Of a stretch of 64,000 nt of DNA, positions 44,500 to 52,098 are shown in pieces (the first letter of the stretch is position 1; the number at the start of each line of letters is the position of its first letter). The translations under genes and the position numbers were made by a program. Below the pieces are notes generated by a model. The model ran no database searches. It saw only the letters and a list, made by a program, of their open reading frames with translations, and had not been told where the DNA came from. The DNA is taken from contig NZ_JNIK01000013.1 of the NCBI RefSeq assembly GCF_000701365.1, positions 248,001 through 312,000 on the forward strand, given 5' to 3'. Origin of the DNA: Blastococcus sp. URHD0036 (GTDB lineage Bacteria; Actinomycetota; Actinomycetes; Mycobacteriales; Geodermatophilaceae).

Positions 44500-44529
44500 G
44501 TTATGCATCGAGGGTAACGGCTGCGTCCA
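44500..44529 (-). promoter_or_regulatory. Candidate ssrA promoter
   Basis: On the minus strand a -10 CATAAC (44505-44500) sits exactly seven bases before the tmRNA 5' end at 44493, and a -35-like TGGACG (44529-44524) lies 18 bp upstream of it. Each matches four of six consensus bases, and the position fixes the call. Confidence 0.5.
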
Positions 44530-44585
44530 GCCCGGTGTTCCCGCGCCTCGCCGCCGCCTGCGTCGCGATCGCCCCGCCGGCGCAG

Positions 44586-44660
44586 CTCTTGCGGTGTTTC
44601 TCGCCCATCTGCGGTGTTGCAGCGCCGCACGAGCACGAGAAGCACCGCAAGGGACGCCGG
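44586..44660. repeat. Palindromic repeat unit A (75 bp)
   Basis: One of three related palindromes in the 366-base gene-free space between corA and ssrA. Outer arms CTTGCGGTGTTTCTCG (44588-44603) and CGAGAAGCACCGCAAG (44636-44651) pair at 15 of 16 bases, and an inner GCGGTGTTGCAGCGCCGC can fold again. The 75-bp unit matches unit C at 64 positions by my count. Confidence 0.7.
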
Positions 44661-44686
44661 TACGTCTCCTCCGTCCCTGCCCGGCA

Positions 44687-44758
44687 CCCGTTGCGGGTGT
44701 TGCTCGTCCATTGGGAGTTCTGCAGGACCAGCGATGCGCGAGGAACACCCCCAACGGG
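44687..44758. repeat. Palindromic repeat unit B
   Basis: Arms CCCGTTGCGGGTGTTGCTCG (44687-44706) and CGAGGAACACCCCCAACGGG (44739-44758) pair at 18 of 20 positions. The unit shares the GGTGTT...CTCG arm pattern of units A and C but differs in sequence, so it is a diverged member of the cluster. Confidence 0.65.
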
Positions 44759-44771
44759 GTGCCGACGCCAG

Positions 44772-44846
44772 CTCTTGCGGTGTTCCCGCTCGACCCGCGG
44801 TGTTGCAGCGCCGCAGAAGCACGAGAAACACCGCAAGGGACGCCGG
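44772..44846. repeat. Palindromic repeat unit C (75 bp)
   Basis: The unit is a direct repeat of unit A (186 bp apart) with shorter perfect arms: CTTGCGGTGTT (44774-44784) with AACACCGCAAG (44827-44837). It ends 14 bases before the corA stop and may terminate corA transcription; otherwise its role is unknown. Confidence 0.7.
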
Positions 44847-44859
44847 GACGGACGGCGCG

Positions 44860-46002
44860 CTAGATCCAGCCGCGGCGCTTGAAGATCGCGTAGAGGGTGA
44901 CGCTGACCCCGAGCATCAGCACCAGCGCGAACGGATAGCCCAGCCGCCAGTCGAGCTCCGGCATGTGCTCGAAGTTCATGCCGTAGACCCCGCCGACGAG
45001 GCTGGGCGCGAAGAGGATGGCCGCCCAGGCCGAGATCTTCTTGACCTCCTCGCCCTGCGCGATGCTCGTCAGGGTCAGCTCGCGGATCTCCTCGTTCTGC
45101 CGCTGCGCCACCAGCGTCGCGTTGACGGTGAGGATGTCGCGCAGCTGCAGCCGGAACCCCTCGACCCGCTCGATCACCTGCGCGACGTGGTCGGCGACGT
45201 CGCGCAGGTAGCTGCGCAACTCCTCGTCGACGCCGTACTTCTCGAAGCCGGCGGTGATGGCGCCGAGGATGCCGGCCAGGGGTGCGGCGGCGCGCTGGAA
45301 CTCCAGCACCTCCTGCGACAGCTCGTAGATGCGCCGCGAGGCACCCGGGTCACCGGCGAAGACCTGGACCTCGATCTCGTCGATGTCGTTGGACAGGCCC
45401 GCGACCACGGGCGAGTACCCGTCCACGACGGCGTCCAGGATCGCGTACAGCACCGCCTCGGGGCCCTTGGCCAGCAGCGCCGGCTCGCTCTCCAGCCGGC
45501 GCCGCACCCGCGACAGGTCCGGCGACTCGCTGTGCCGCACGGTGACGGCGAAGTCGCGGCCGAGGAACAGGTGCAGCTCGCCGAACTCCACCTCCTCGGT
45601 GGCGTCCAGGTACCGCGCGGCCTTGAGGACGACGAACAGGGTGTCGCCGTAGCGCTCGAACTTGGGCCGCTGGTGGGCCTGGATGGCGTCCTCGACGGCG
45701 AGCTCGGGCAGTCCGTACTGCTCCGCCAGCTCCCCGAGCTCGGCGGGCTCGGGCCGGTAGAGGCCCAGCCAGACCATGCGGTCGTCGAAGCCCTCGGTCA
45801 GCCACTCGTGGCTGTCGGCGGCCGTGTCGGGGGTGGCCACCCGCCGGCCGCCGGCGTAGACGGCGTTGTCGACGATCCGTGAGGGGCGCTCGGTGGCCGG
45901 CTCGGGCTCAGCGGGGACGGCGAGGGGACGGCGGACCACCTCGGCGCGCGGGCGGCGCAGCGTGGTGAGGGCGGTGAGGGGCGCGAGGCGACGTTCGACC
46001 AT
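44860..46002 (-). CDS. corA: CorA-type magnesium/cobalt transporter
   Basis: The 380-residue protein has a long soluble N-terminal domain, a coiled alpha-helical stalk and two C-terminal transmembrane helices with the diagnostic pore motif YGMNF (VGGVYGMNFEHMPELDW) between them. It ends in a basic tail (AIFKRRGWI), as in CorA. It forms a pentameric channel for Mg2+ and sometimes Co2+. The start at ATG 46002 has GGGAG six bases upstream. A short proline-rich leader ORF ends 66 bases before it, which points to translational control (see separate entry). Three palindromic repeats lie just after the stop. Confidence 0.93.
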   Translation of the reverse strand: MVERRLAPLTALTTLRRPRAEVVRRPLAVPAEPEPATERPSRIVDNAVYAGGRRVATPDTAADSHEWLTEGFDDRMVWLGLYRPEPAELGELAEQYGLPELAVEDAIQAHQRPKFERYGDTLFVVLKAARYLDATEEVEFGELHLFLGRDFAVTVRHSESPDLSRVRRRLESEPALLAKGPEAVLYAILDAVVDGYSPVVAGLSNDIDEIEVQVFAGDPGASRRIYELSQEVLEFQRAAAPLAGILGAITAGFEKYGVDEELRSYLRDVADHVAQVIERVEGFRLQLRDILTVNATLVAQRQNEEIRELTLTSIAQGEEVKKISAWAAILFAPSLVGGVYGMNFEHMPELDWRLGYPFALVLMLGVSVTLYAIFKRRGWI

Positions 46003-46040
46003 GACGGACTCCCGGGACGCTGGTGCGACAGGACGCAGCG

Positions 46041-46086
46041 GAGGTCCTCCGCACGCGGCGCGGCAGCGTCAGGCGGGGAGGACCTC
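46041..46086 (-). promoter_or_regulatory. Inverted repeat in the corA 5' region
   Basis: GAGGTCCTCC at 46041-46050 is the exact reverse complement of GGAGGACCTC at 46077-46086, with a 26-base loop. In the mRNA, the end of the leader ORF can pair with the region upstream of the corA ribosome site. The alternative small hairpin GCGGAGGACCTCCGC uses part of the same bases, so the two folds exclude each other. This fits an attenuator controlled by ribosomes on the leader. Confidence 0.5.
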
Positions 46087-46116
46087 GGGACTGGGACTGG
46101 GCGGCTCGGTGAGCAT
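46069..46116 (-). CDS. Proline-rich leader peptide upstream of corA
   Basis: A 15-codon ORF, MLTEPPSPSPEVLPA, starts at ATG 46116 with a strong ribosome site (GGGAGGAGGA) about five bases upstream and stops at 46069. It contains five prolines and two glutamates, most of them in the first eleven residues. Acidic, proline-rich N-terminal peptides destabilise ribosomes when Mg2+ is low, as shown for MgtL of enteric bacteria, and Salmonella corA also has a leader ORF. I therefore infer a Mg-responsive leader. It could also be a chance small ORF, but the ribosome site and the inverted repeat around its end argue for function. Confidence 0.55.
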   Translation of the reverse strand: MLTEPPSPSPEVLPA

Positions 46117-46233
46117 GCGCGTCCTCCTCCCGGGTCGGTCGGCCGGCGTCGAGCGGGCCGTCGTCCATCGTGACACGCCGCGGGCGTCTCAGCCGCCGGT
46201 CAGGACGGAGATCACTCCCCCGTCACCCGCTGT

Positions 46234-46761
46234 TCAGCCGGCGATCTCGCCCTCCGGCGGCGGCACCTGCAGCGCCACGAGGAACCGGGACACCATCGCG
46301 TAGCCCCCGACCAGCGCGGTCAGCTCGACCAGGCGGCGGTCGTCCAGGTGCTCCCGCACACCGGCGAACACCTCGTCCGGGACGGCGACCCCGCGGGTGG
46401 AGGCGTCGGTGAAGGCGAGGACGGCGGCCTGCACCGGCGACCACGCCCCGGCGCCGTCGGGCCGGCGCAGCGCGTCCAGGTCCGCGTCGGTCAGGCCGGC
46501 GCGCCGTCCGATCGGCTCGTGCGCCGCCCACTCGAACGCCGCGCCGTTGAGGACGGCGATCCGCAGCACCACCAGCTCACGCAGGTCGGCGGGCAGGGTG
46601 GTGCCCGACCGCAGAGCACCGAGCAGCGCGTTCCACCCCTCGGCGACGGGCGGGCTGTGCAGCAGCAGCCGGTCGAGATCGCTGAGCTCGCCGCCACGCC
46701 GGACGCGGAGCAGGTCCGCCGTCGGGCCGTCGTCGGCGGCCCCCGGCAGCCGCTGGCTCAC
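46234..46761 (-). CDS. Carboxymuconolactone decarboxylase (CMD/AhpD-like) family protein
   Basis: The 175-residue all-helical protein has the CMD pattern: LLLHSPPVAEGWNALLGALRSGTTLPADLRELVVLRIAVLNGAAFEWAAHEPIGRRAG, then AAVLAFTDASTRGVAVPDEVFAG. The typical CxxC of AhpD peroxidases is absent, and the family's E-W-x-x-H-E segment is present, so it is more like the non-peroxidase CMD group. GTG 46761 overlaps the stop of the preceding SCO6745-like gene (GTGA). The two are translated together. Function is unknown. Confidence 0.82.
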   Translation of the reverse strand: MSQRLPGAADDGPTADLLRVRRGGELSDLDRLLLHSPPVAEGWNALLGALRSGTTLPADLRELVVLRIAVLNGAAFEWAAHEPIGRRAGLTDADLDALRRPDGAGAWSPVQAAVLAFTDASTRGVAVPDEVFAGVREHLDDRRLVELTALVGGYAMVSRFLVALQVPPPEGEIAG

Positions 46762-47633
46762 TTGCCGAAGACGCCGTCCGGGTATGCGCCCGCCCCGGCG
46801 ATCCGGGCCGACAGGGGCTTGGCCAGCTCGACCACGCGCGTCGTCCGCTCGGCGCCCAGGTGCGCCCACGGCTCGACGGCGAGCGCGTCGGTCTCGGCCT
46901 CGACCTGCGCCCGGAGCTGCTGGCCGGCCTCGGTGAGGTCGCCGTCGACGACCAGGTCCCGCTCGGCCAGGCGCGCCAGGGACGCCGCCCACTCCTCGTC
47001 GGTCCAGCCGCGGAGCGCCTGGGCGGCGGCCGGGGTGAAGCCGCGGCCGGTCGCCGAGTGGCTCTGCAGCGCCTCGATGCCCGACAGCCCGTGCCCGACG
47101 AGGACGGCGATGTGACCGTCGCCGCGGTGCTCGCGCAGCAGCGTCGCGCCGTGCCAGGCCTGCAGCAGCGGCTCCTCGGGCCAGGGCTGGTCCGCGTGCC
47201 CGGCGTAGAGCGGGCGCCCCTCCGGCGTCAGCACCGAGCAGGCCTCGCGGAGCAGCCCGGCCAGCTCCTCGATCTCCGCGGAGCCGGCGGCGTCGCCGAG
47301 CAGCCGGGTGAGGGAGGCGCGGGCGGCGTCGAGCCGGGCGGCGATCACCTGCTCCGGGCCGGCCAGCGTCCAGGCGCGCGGGATGTGGCGGGCGACGATC
47401 GCCGGGGAGAAGTTGTAGAAGGTCGCCGTCACCGTGCCCGGGCCGACGGCGCCCATGGGGGCCGCGCGGCCGGCGAAGTAGCACATCCGCCCCGGCCGCA
47501 GCCCGACGGCGCTGAGGTGCTCGTCCTGCTCGGGGGCGAAGTAGAGGTGGTTGTGCAGCGGCTCGGTGGCCCGGTGCGCCCGGTTGGCGAGGGCGGTGTC
47601 GACGGCGGGGGCGGACTGATCGGCGCTGACCAT
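46758..47633 (-). CDS. SCO6745-like protein (probable HTH_67 family)
   Basis: The 291-residue protein starts EPLHNHLYFAPEQDEHLSAVGLRPGRMCYFAGRAAPMGAVG and contains YNFSPAIVARHIPRAW, the pattern of the SCO6745 family, which is assigned an HTH domain in databases. Later, ALRGWTDEEWAASLARLAERDLVVDGDLTEAG looks like a winged helix with its wing. ATG 47633 is chosen. Function is unknown; overlap with the CMD gene suggests joint regulation or function. Confidence 0.7.
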   Translation of the reverse strand: MVSADQSAPAVDTALANRAHRATEPLHNHLYFAPEQDEHLSAVGLRPGRMCYFAGRAAPMGAVGPGTVTATFYNFSPAIVARHIPRAWTLAGPEQVIAARLDAARASLTRLLGDAAGSAEIEELAGLLREACSVLTPEGRPLYAGHADQPWPEEPLLQAWHGATLLREHRGDGHIAVLVGHGLSGIEALQSHSATGRGFTPAAAQALRGWTDEEWAASLARLAERDLVVDGDLTEAGQQLRAQVEAETDALAVEPWAHLGAERTTRVVELAKPLSARIAGAGAYPDGVFGK

Positions 47634-47643
47634 GGGCCGCACC

Positions 47644-48102
47644 CTACTGAGCGCCGCCGACCGCCCGCCGGTGGAGCAGGTACTCACCGTCCTCCCCGGC
47701 CGGCTCGAACCCGGCGGCCGGGTAGAGGCCCCGCGCCGGGTTGTCGCGGTGCACCCCGAGACGCACCTCCGCGAAGCCGGCGGCCGCGGCGTCGCGGTCG
47801 ACGGCGTCCAGGAGCCGCCGGGCGAGCCCCCGGCGCCGCGCGGGCGGCAGCACCTGCACGGTGGTGACGAGGGCGGCGTCCCCGTCGGGCCGCCACGTGA
47901 CGAACCCGGCCGGCCGCCCGGCGAGCTCGAGCACCGTGGTGGTCGGCAGCAGCGTGCGCCACAGCGCCCGGTTGCGGTCCAGCGCGCGGGTCCAGTCCCC
48001 GAGGTGGGCCGGCTCGACGTCCTCCATGTAGGCCCGCTCGGCCGCCTCGATCAGGTCCAGGTCTCCCTCCGCTGCCGGCCGCAGCGTGACCGGCCCGGTC
48101 AT
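47644..48102 (-). CDS. GNAT family N-acetyltransferase
   Basis: The 152-residue single-domain acetyltransferase has the acetyl-CoA motif VQVLPPARRRGLARRLLDAVDRDA (R-R-x-G-x-A/G) and a C-terminal GLYPAAGFEPAGEDGEYLLHR. Substrate unknown. Its ATG at 48102 overlaps the stop of the preceding tandem GNAT gene (ATGA), so it is the last gene of an overlapping chain that also encodes VOC, amidohydrolase and oxidoreductase proteins. Confidence 0.85.
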   Translation of the reverse strand: MTGPVTLRPAAEGDLDLIEAAERAYMEDVEPAHLGDWTRALDRNRALWRTLLPTTTVLELAGRPAGFVTWRPDGDAALVTTVQVLPPARRRGLARRLLDAVDRDAAAAGFAEVRLGVHRDNPARGLYPAAGFEPAGEDGEYLLHRRAVGGAQ

Positions 48103-49072
48103 CCGCGGACCGGGCGGAGTGGCAGGGCCCAGGAGGTCCACGTGCGGTCGGTGCGGAAACCCAGCCGCTCGTACAGCCCGAACGCGCCGGTGCTGTTCTC
48201 GGTGTCGACGTCGAGGGCGGCCCGCTCGAGGCCGGCCGCCGCTGCCGCCCGCAGCGCCGCGCCGATCACCGCGGACGCGATGCCGCGCCCGCGGGCGCCC
48301 GGCAGCACCCCGATCTGTCCCAGGTGCGTCGTCGGCACGCCGGTCGCGCGGGTGTCGGCCTCGACGACGTAGGCGAGCGCATAACCGGCGACCTCCCCGT
48401 CGGCCAGCGCCAGCACCGACAGGTCGGGGCGGAACGCCCGCTGCCCGGTGAACCAGTTCCGCCAGGCGACCTCGTCGCGCTCGACCGAGCCGTGGTGCTC
48501 GGTGAACGAGGCGTTGTGTGCCCGGCGCACGTCCTCGTCGCGCTCGGCCGTGAAGGGGACGAGCTCGACGCCGGCCACCGTCCGCGGCTCCGGCAGGTCG
48601 GTCAGCGGCCGGCGCATGACGGCGTAGTACCGCTCGGCGGTGAAGCCGCGCCGCCGGACGAGCGCCTCCAGCGCGCCCATCGTCGGGTGCACGTGCACGA
48701 CCAGCCGGGCGGACGCCTCGGGCTCGAGCGCGGCGTGCTGTTCGGTCCCCCGCGCGATCTGCCAGTCCAGCAGCCGCCCGCCGATCCCCCGTCCCCGGGA
48801 GTCGGGGGCGACCCGGCCCTCCAGCCACACGCGGAAGGCGTCTCGGACACCCGGCGAGGAGATGGCGGTCGCCCAGCCGACGAGCCGGCCGTCGTCGGCG
48901 CAGACCGCCCGGCCGTCGCGGTCGAGGTCCACCAGCTCGCTGCCCCACCACTCGGCGAGGTCGGCGGCGTCCTCGTGCTCGCCGGTGGCGTCGACCGGTT
49001 CGGCGGCGGGAGCAGCTCGGCCGCCGCGGCCGCGTCGTCCAGGGTGAGCGGGCGGGTCGTGAGGCCGGTCAT
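48099..49072 (-). pseudogene. Tandem GNAT acetyltransferase (MshD-like layout) with apparent frameshift
   Basis: The protein would have about 324 residues and two GNAT domains (APDSRGRGIGGRLLDW and GVLPGARGRGIASAVIGAAL), like mycothiol synthase. The N terminus MTGLTTRPLTLDDAAAAAELL starting at ATG 49072 is in one frame, but the rest, from AAEPVDATGEHEDAADLAEWWGS onward, is in another. A single missing base in the run CGGCGGCGGG (49001-49010) explains this. Both parts match GNAT proteins, so either the gene is broken, the assembly has an error, or ribosomes slip there. ATG 49072 overlaps the VOC gene stop, and the C-terminal end overlaps the next GNAT start, so the reading frame was clearly coding. 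Confidence 0.7.
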
Positions 49073-49452
49073 CGCAACGGCGTGAAGAGGCAGAAGGGAT
49101 GGCCCGCGGGATCGGCGAAGACCGCCACGTCCTCGTCCTCGTCCCGGTAGCCACCCAGCCGCCGAGCCCCGAGCGCCTCGGCGTGCGTGCAGGCCGCCGC
49201 CATGTCGCCGACCTCGAAGTCCAGGTGCGTCTGCATCTGCTGGGTGCCCGGTTCCGGCGGCCAGACCGGTGGCACGTGCTCGGTCTCGAGCTGGAAGGAG
49301 AGCCCGGGGCCGCCGACCGGGCGCAGTGTCGCCCAGTCGTCGGTGTCGTCGCGGATGGGCCAGCCCAGCAGGTCGCGGTAGAAGCGGGCCAGGCCACGCG
49401 GGTCCGGCGTGCCCAGGACGGCGGCGGTGAAGCGGATCTCCGGGGTGGTCAC
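49069..49452 (-). CDS. VOC (glyoxalase/bleomycin resistance) family protein
   Basis: The 127-residue single-module VOC protein reads FTAAVLGTPDPRGLARFYRDLLGW at the N terminus, with a central HLDFEVGDMAAACTHAEALGARRLGGY and final VAVFADPAGHPFCLFTPLR. The His and Glu positions of the metal site are partly visible. Function and substrate are unknown. GTG 49452 overlaps the amidohydrolase stop (GTGA). Confidence 0.85.
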   Translation of the reverse strand: MTTPEIRFTAAVLGTPDPRGLARFYRDLLGWPIRDDTDDWATLRPVGGPGLSFQLETEHVPPVWPPEPGTQQMQTHLDFEVGDMAAACTHAEALGARRLGGYRDEDEDVAVFADPAGHPFCLFTPLR

Positions 49453-50339
49453 GACCCGATCGTGAACAGCCGCGCGCCGTTGTGCCACAGGACGGCGCGC
49501 AACCACTCCTCCCCCAGCCCGAGTCGATCCAGTGCAGCCAGCTGGTGGGCGTACGCGTAGGGGATGGTCGGGAAGTCGGTCCCGAGCAGCACCTTGTCCC
49601 GCAGCGCCGCCAGCCGTGGCAGGTCCGCGCGGTCGAAGGGCATCAGCCGCTCGGTGAAGTCGGTGGCGAACATCGTGGTGTCCAGGTGCACCCGCTCGAA
49701 GCGCTCCGCCAGGTCGAGGAACTCCCGGTACTCGGGCATGCCGAGGTGGGCGATCACCAGCTGCAGCCTCGGGTGCCGGTCGAGCAACCCGGCCATGGGC
49801 TCCGGGCCGGTGTGCCGCCCGGCCAGTGGTCCCGAGCCGCAGTGGATCACCACCGGCGTCCCGGTCTCGGCCAGTCGGCTCCAGACCGGTTCCAGCAGCG
49901 GGTCGCGGGGGTCGAAGGCGCCCACCTGCACGTGCACCTTGAACACCTGCACGCCCCGGTCGAGCGCCTCGGCCACGTAGACCGGCGCCTCCGGCTCCGG
50001 GTAGAAGGTGGCCGAGCGCAGGACCTGCGGGTGCTCGTCGGCGAACTGCGAGGACCAGTCGTTGAGCCAGGCGGCCATGCCCGGCCGGTGCGGGTAGGGC
50101 AGCGTGGAGAACGCGCGGACGCCGAGCCGGTCCAGCACCGCGAGCCGCTCCTCGACCGGCAGCGCGTAGGTGATCGGCCAGGCCGCGCCGTAGTGCTCCT
50201 CGGCCCGGCCGAAGTACGCCCAGACCTTGGCCTGCACCCGCTCGGGCAGGAAGTGCACGTGCACGTCGACCAGGCCGGGCAGCCCCAGCTCCCGCCAGTA
50301 CCGCGGGACGTCGACGTCGTCGTCCGGGGGTGCCACCAC
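49449..50339 (-). CDS. Amidohydrolase 2 family protein (PF04909-like)
   Basis: The 296-residue TIM-barrel hydrolase has the N-terminal metal motif VDVHVHFLP (H-x-H), VVIHCGSGP, VIAHLGMPEYREF and LLGTDFPTIPYAY, which supply the remaining metal ligands. It is a different subgroup from the amidohydrolase at 5 kb, being shorter. GTG 50339 is the annotated start, although a second GTG follows immediately. It overlaps the VOC gene. It is 21 bases after the stop of the GNAT gene upstream. Confidence 0.88.
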   Translation of the reverse strand: MVAPPDDDVDVPRYWRELGLPGLVDVHVHFLPERVQAKVWAYFGRAEEHYGAAWPITYALPVEERLAVLDRLGVRAFSTLPYPHRPGMAAWLNDWSSQFADEHPQVLRSATFYPEPEAPVYVAEALDRGVQVFKVHVQVGAFDPRDPLLEPVWSRLAETGTPVVIHCGSGPLAGRHTGPEPMAGLLDRHPRLQLVIAHLGMPEYREFLDLAERFERVHLDTTMFATDFTERLMPFDRADLPRLAALRDKVLLGTDFPTIPYAYAHQLAALDRLGLGEEWLRAVLWHNGARLFTIGS

Positions 50340-50360
50340 GGGATCCGACCCTAGATCGGA

Positions 50361-51041
50361 TCAGCCGGGCACGCGGGCCGCGGCGAAGGTCACCGACCGG
50401 CGGCGGCGGAAGCCCAGCGACTCGTACAGCGCGACCGCCGGGTTGTCCGCGGCCGCGTGCAGGAACGGCTGCTCGCCCCGCTCCCGGATGCCGTGCACCA
50501 GCGCCCGGACCAGCCGCGTCGCCAGCCCCCGGCCGCGGGCGGCGGGGTCGGTGCAGACGGCGCTGATCTCGGTCCAGCCGGGCGGGTGCAGCCGCTCGCC
50601 GGCCATCGCGACGAGAGCACCCCCGTCCCGGACGCCGAGGTAGGTGCCGAGCTCGATGGTCCGGGGCAGGAACGGCCCGGGGCGGGTCCGCTCCACCAGC
50701 GCCAGCATCTCCGGGACGTCGTCGGCGGTCAGCCGGACGGCCTCGGCGTCCGGGGCACCGACGACACCGTCGTCCACCAGCTGGACTCCGGCGACCTGCC
50801 AGGTGACCGGCCAGCCGTCCGGTGGGGGTGCGTCGAGGCCGGCGAGGGGTACCAGGCCGCCGGGGCCGACCAGCACCGCGGCATCGGCCCAGTCCTGCGC
50901 GGTCGGCGTCGACGACGGCATGCCGAGGAACGGGGTCACGTCGGCCGGGTAGCGGAGCACGTCCCCCCGCCGTTGGGCGAAGTGCGCGTGCGGCCCGGTC
51001 AGCGCCGACCAGGCCGGTCGGTCGAGCGGGTGCGGGCTCAC
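50361..51041 (-). CDS. GNAT family N-acetyltransferase (FR47-like)
   Basis: The 226-residue protein has a divergent N-terminal half and a C-terminal GNAT domain (ISAVCTDPAARGRGLATRLVRALVHGIRERGEQPFLHAAADNPAVALYESLGFRRRR) with the R-x-x-G-x-A acetyl-CoA motif. This resembles FR47-like acetyltransferases. Acceptor unknown. Its GTG at 51041 overlaps the stop of the oxidoreductase gene (GTGA). Confidence 0.85.
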   Translation of the reverse strand: MSPHPLDRPAWSALTGPHAHFAQRRGDVLRYPADVTPFLGMPSSTPTAQDWADAAVLVGPGGLVPLAGLDAPPPDGWPVTWQVAGVQLVDDGVVGAPDAEAVRLTADDVPEMLALVERTRPGPFLPRTIELGTYLGVRDGGALVAMAGERLHPPGWTEISAVCTDPAARGRGLATRLVRALVHGIRERGEQPFLHAAADNPAVALYESLGFRRRRSVTFAAARVPG

Positions 51042-51961
51042 GGGACGGTGACGACGACCTTGCCGCGCACGTGGCCCTCGGCGACCAGCCGCTGCGCGTC
51101 GGCGGTCCGCTCGAGCGGGAAGGCCCGGGCGATCGGCACCCGCAGCTGTCCGGCGTCGGCCATCCGGCCGAGCTCCTCGAGGTCGTGCCGCTCCGGTCGC
51201 ACGAACACGTACCGGCCACCGAGGTCGCGCACCCCCGGGTCCACCACGCTGGCCAGCCGGCCACCCGCGCGCAGCTGCTTCGGTGCGTCGGCCAGGGCGT
51301 CGCCGCCGATCAGGTCGAGGACGGCGTCCACCGGCTCCGACAGCTGCTCGCTGACCGGGCCGGCCGAGTAGTCGATGCACTCCGCGGCACCGGCGTCGCG
51401 GAGGAAGCCGTGGTTGCGCGGGCTGGCGGTGCCGATGACGTGCGCGCCCAGTGCCACGGCGATCTGGACGGCGTTGAAGCCGACCCCGCCCGCGGCCCGG
51501 TGCACCAGCACGCGGTCGCCCTCGCCGACCTCGAGCGCCTCGGTCAGCGCCTGGTAGGCGGTGAGCCCGGCGAGCGGGAGGGCACCGGCCTCCGCGAACG
51601 ACAGGGACTCCGGCTTGTGCGCCAGGCAGCGCTGCGGCGCCGGCACGAACTCGGCCTGCGTGCCCCACTGGACGTCGTCCCGGCGGACGTAGCCGAACAC
51701 CTCGTCACCGGGCGCGAAGTCCACGACCGCGGGGCCCGCGGCCTCGACGACGCCGGCGACGTCCCAGCCCGGGACGATCGGGAACCGGTGCGGGAAGAAC
51801 GACCGCAGGCCGCCCGCGCGGATGCCCATGTCGACCGGGTTGACCCCGGCCGCGTGCACCCGCACCAGCACGGTGTCGGGGCCGACCGGCGGCTCGGGCA
51901 GGTCGTCGCGCAGCTCCAGGACGTCGAGGTCGCCGAACCGGTCGTAAGCCACACCGCGCAT
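51038..51961 (-). CDS. NADP-dependent quinone-type oxidoreductase (MDR family)
   Basis: The 307-residue medium-chain dehydrogenase/reductase has GWDVAGVVEAAG, VRVHAAGVNPVDMGIR and the nucleotide-binding segment VLVHRAAGGVGFNAVQIAVALGAHVIGTAS. The zinc-binding Cys/His set is missing, so it is a zinc-free quinone or enone reductase. ATG 51961 gives MRGVAYDRFGDLDVL; the in-frame GTG 51970 is less likely. It is the first gene of the overlapping chain that runs to 47644. Confidence 0.88.
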   Translation of the reverse strand: MRGVAYDRFGDLDVLELRDDLPEPPVGPDTVLVRVHAAGVNPVDMGIRAGGLRSFFPHRFPIVPGWDVAGVVEAAGPAVVDFAPGDEVFGYVRRDDVQWGTQAEFVPAPQRCLAHKPESLSFAEAGALPLAGLTAYQALTEALEVGEGDRVLVHRAAGGVGFNAVQIAVALGAHVIGTASPRNHGFLRDAGAAECIDYSAGPVSEQLSEPVDAVLDLIGGDALADAPKQLRAGGRLASVVDPGVRDLGGRYVFVRPERHDLEELGRMADAGQLRVPIARAFPLERTADAQRLVAEGHVRGKVVVTVP

Positions 51962-52098
51962 GCCGATCACCGTAGGCGGGTGACCCGGCGCGCCGAGTGC
52001 GCACCCCGGTGCCGCGGTGTCGTCGTCGGCGCCGCGCTACAGGGCGGCACCCGCGACCACATGGCGGCAGTCGGCCGGCGCGAGGCCCGGGCCGAGAG

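Noticed and set aside
44501-44836. Reading frame with repeated CFSC-CGAATP peptide segments across the palindromes
   Set aside because: The peptide repeats simply reflect the DNA repeats; no ribosome site, and palindromic structure explains them better.
44586-44846. CRISPR array in the repeat region
   Set aside because: Only three long palindromic units with no constant short repeat or regular spacers, and no cas genes in the window.
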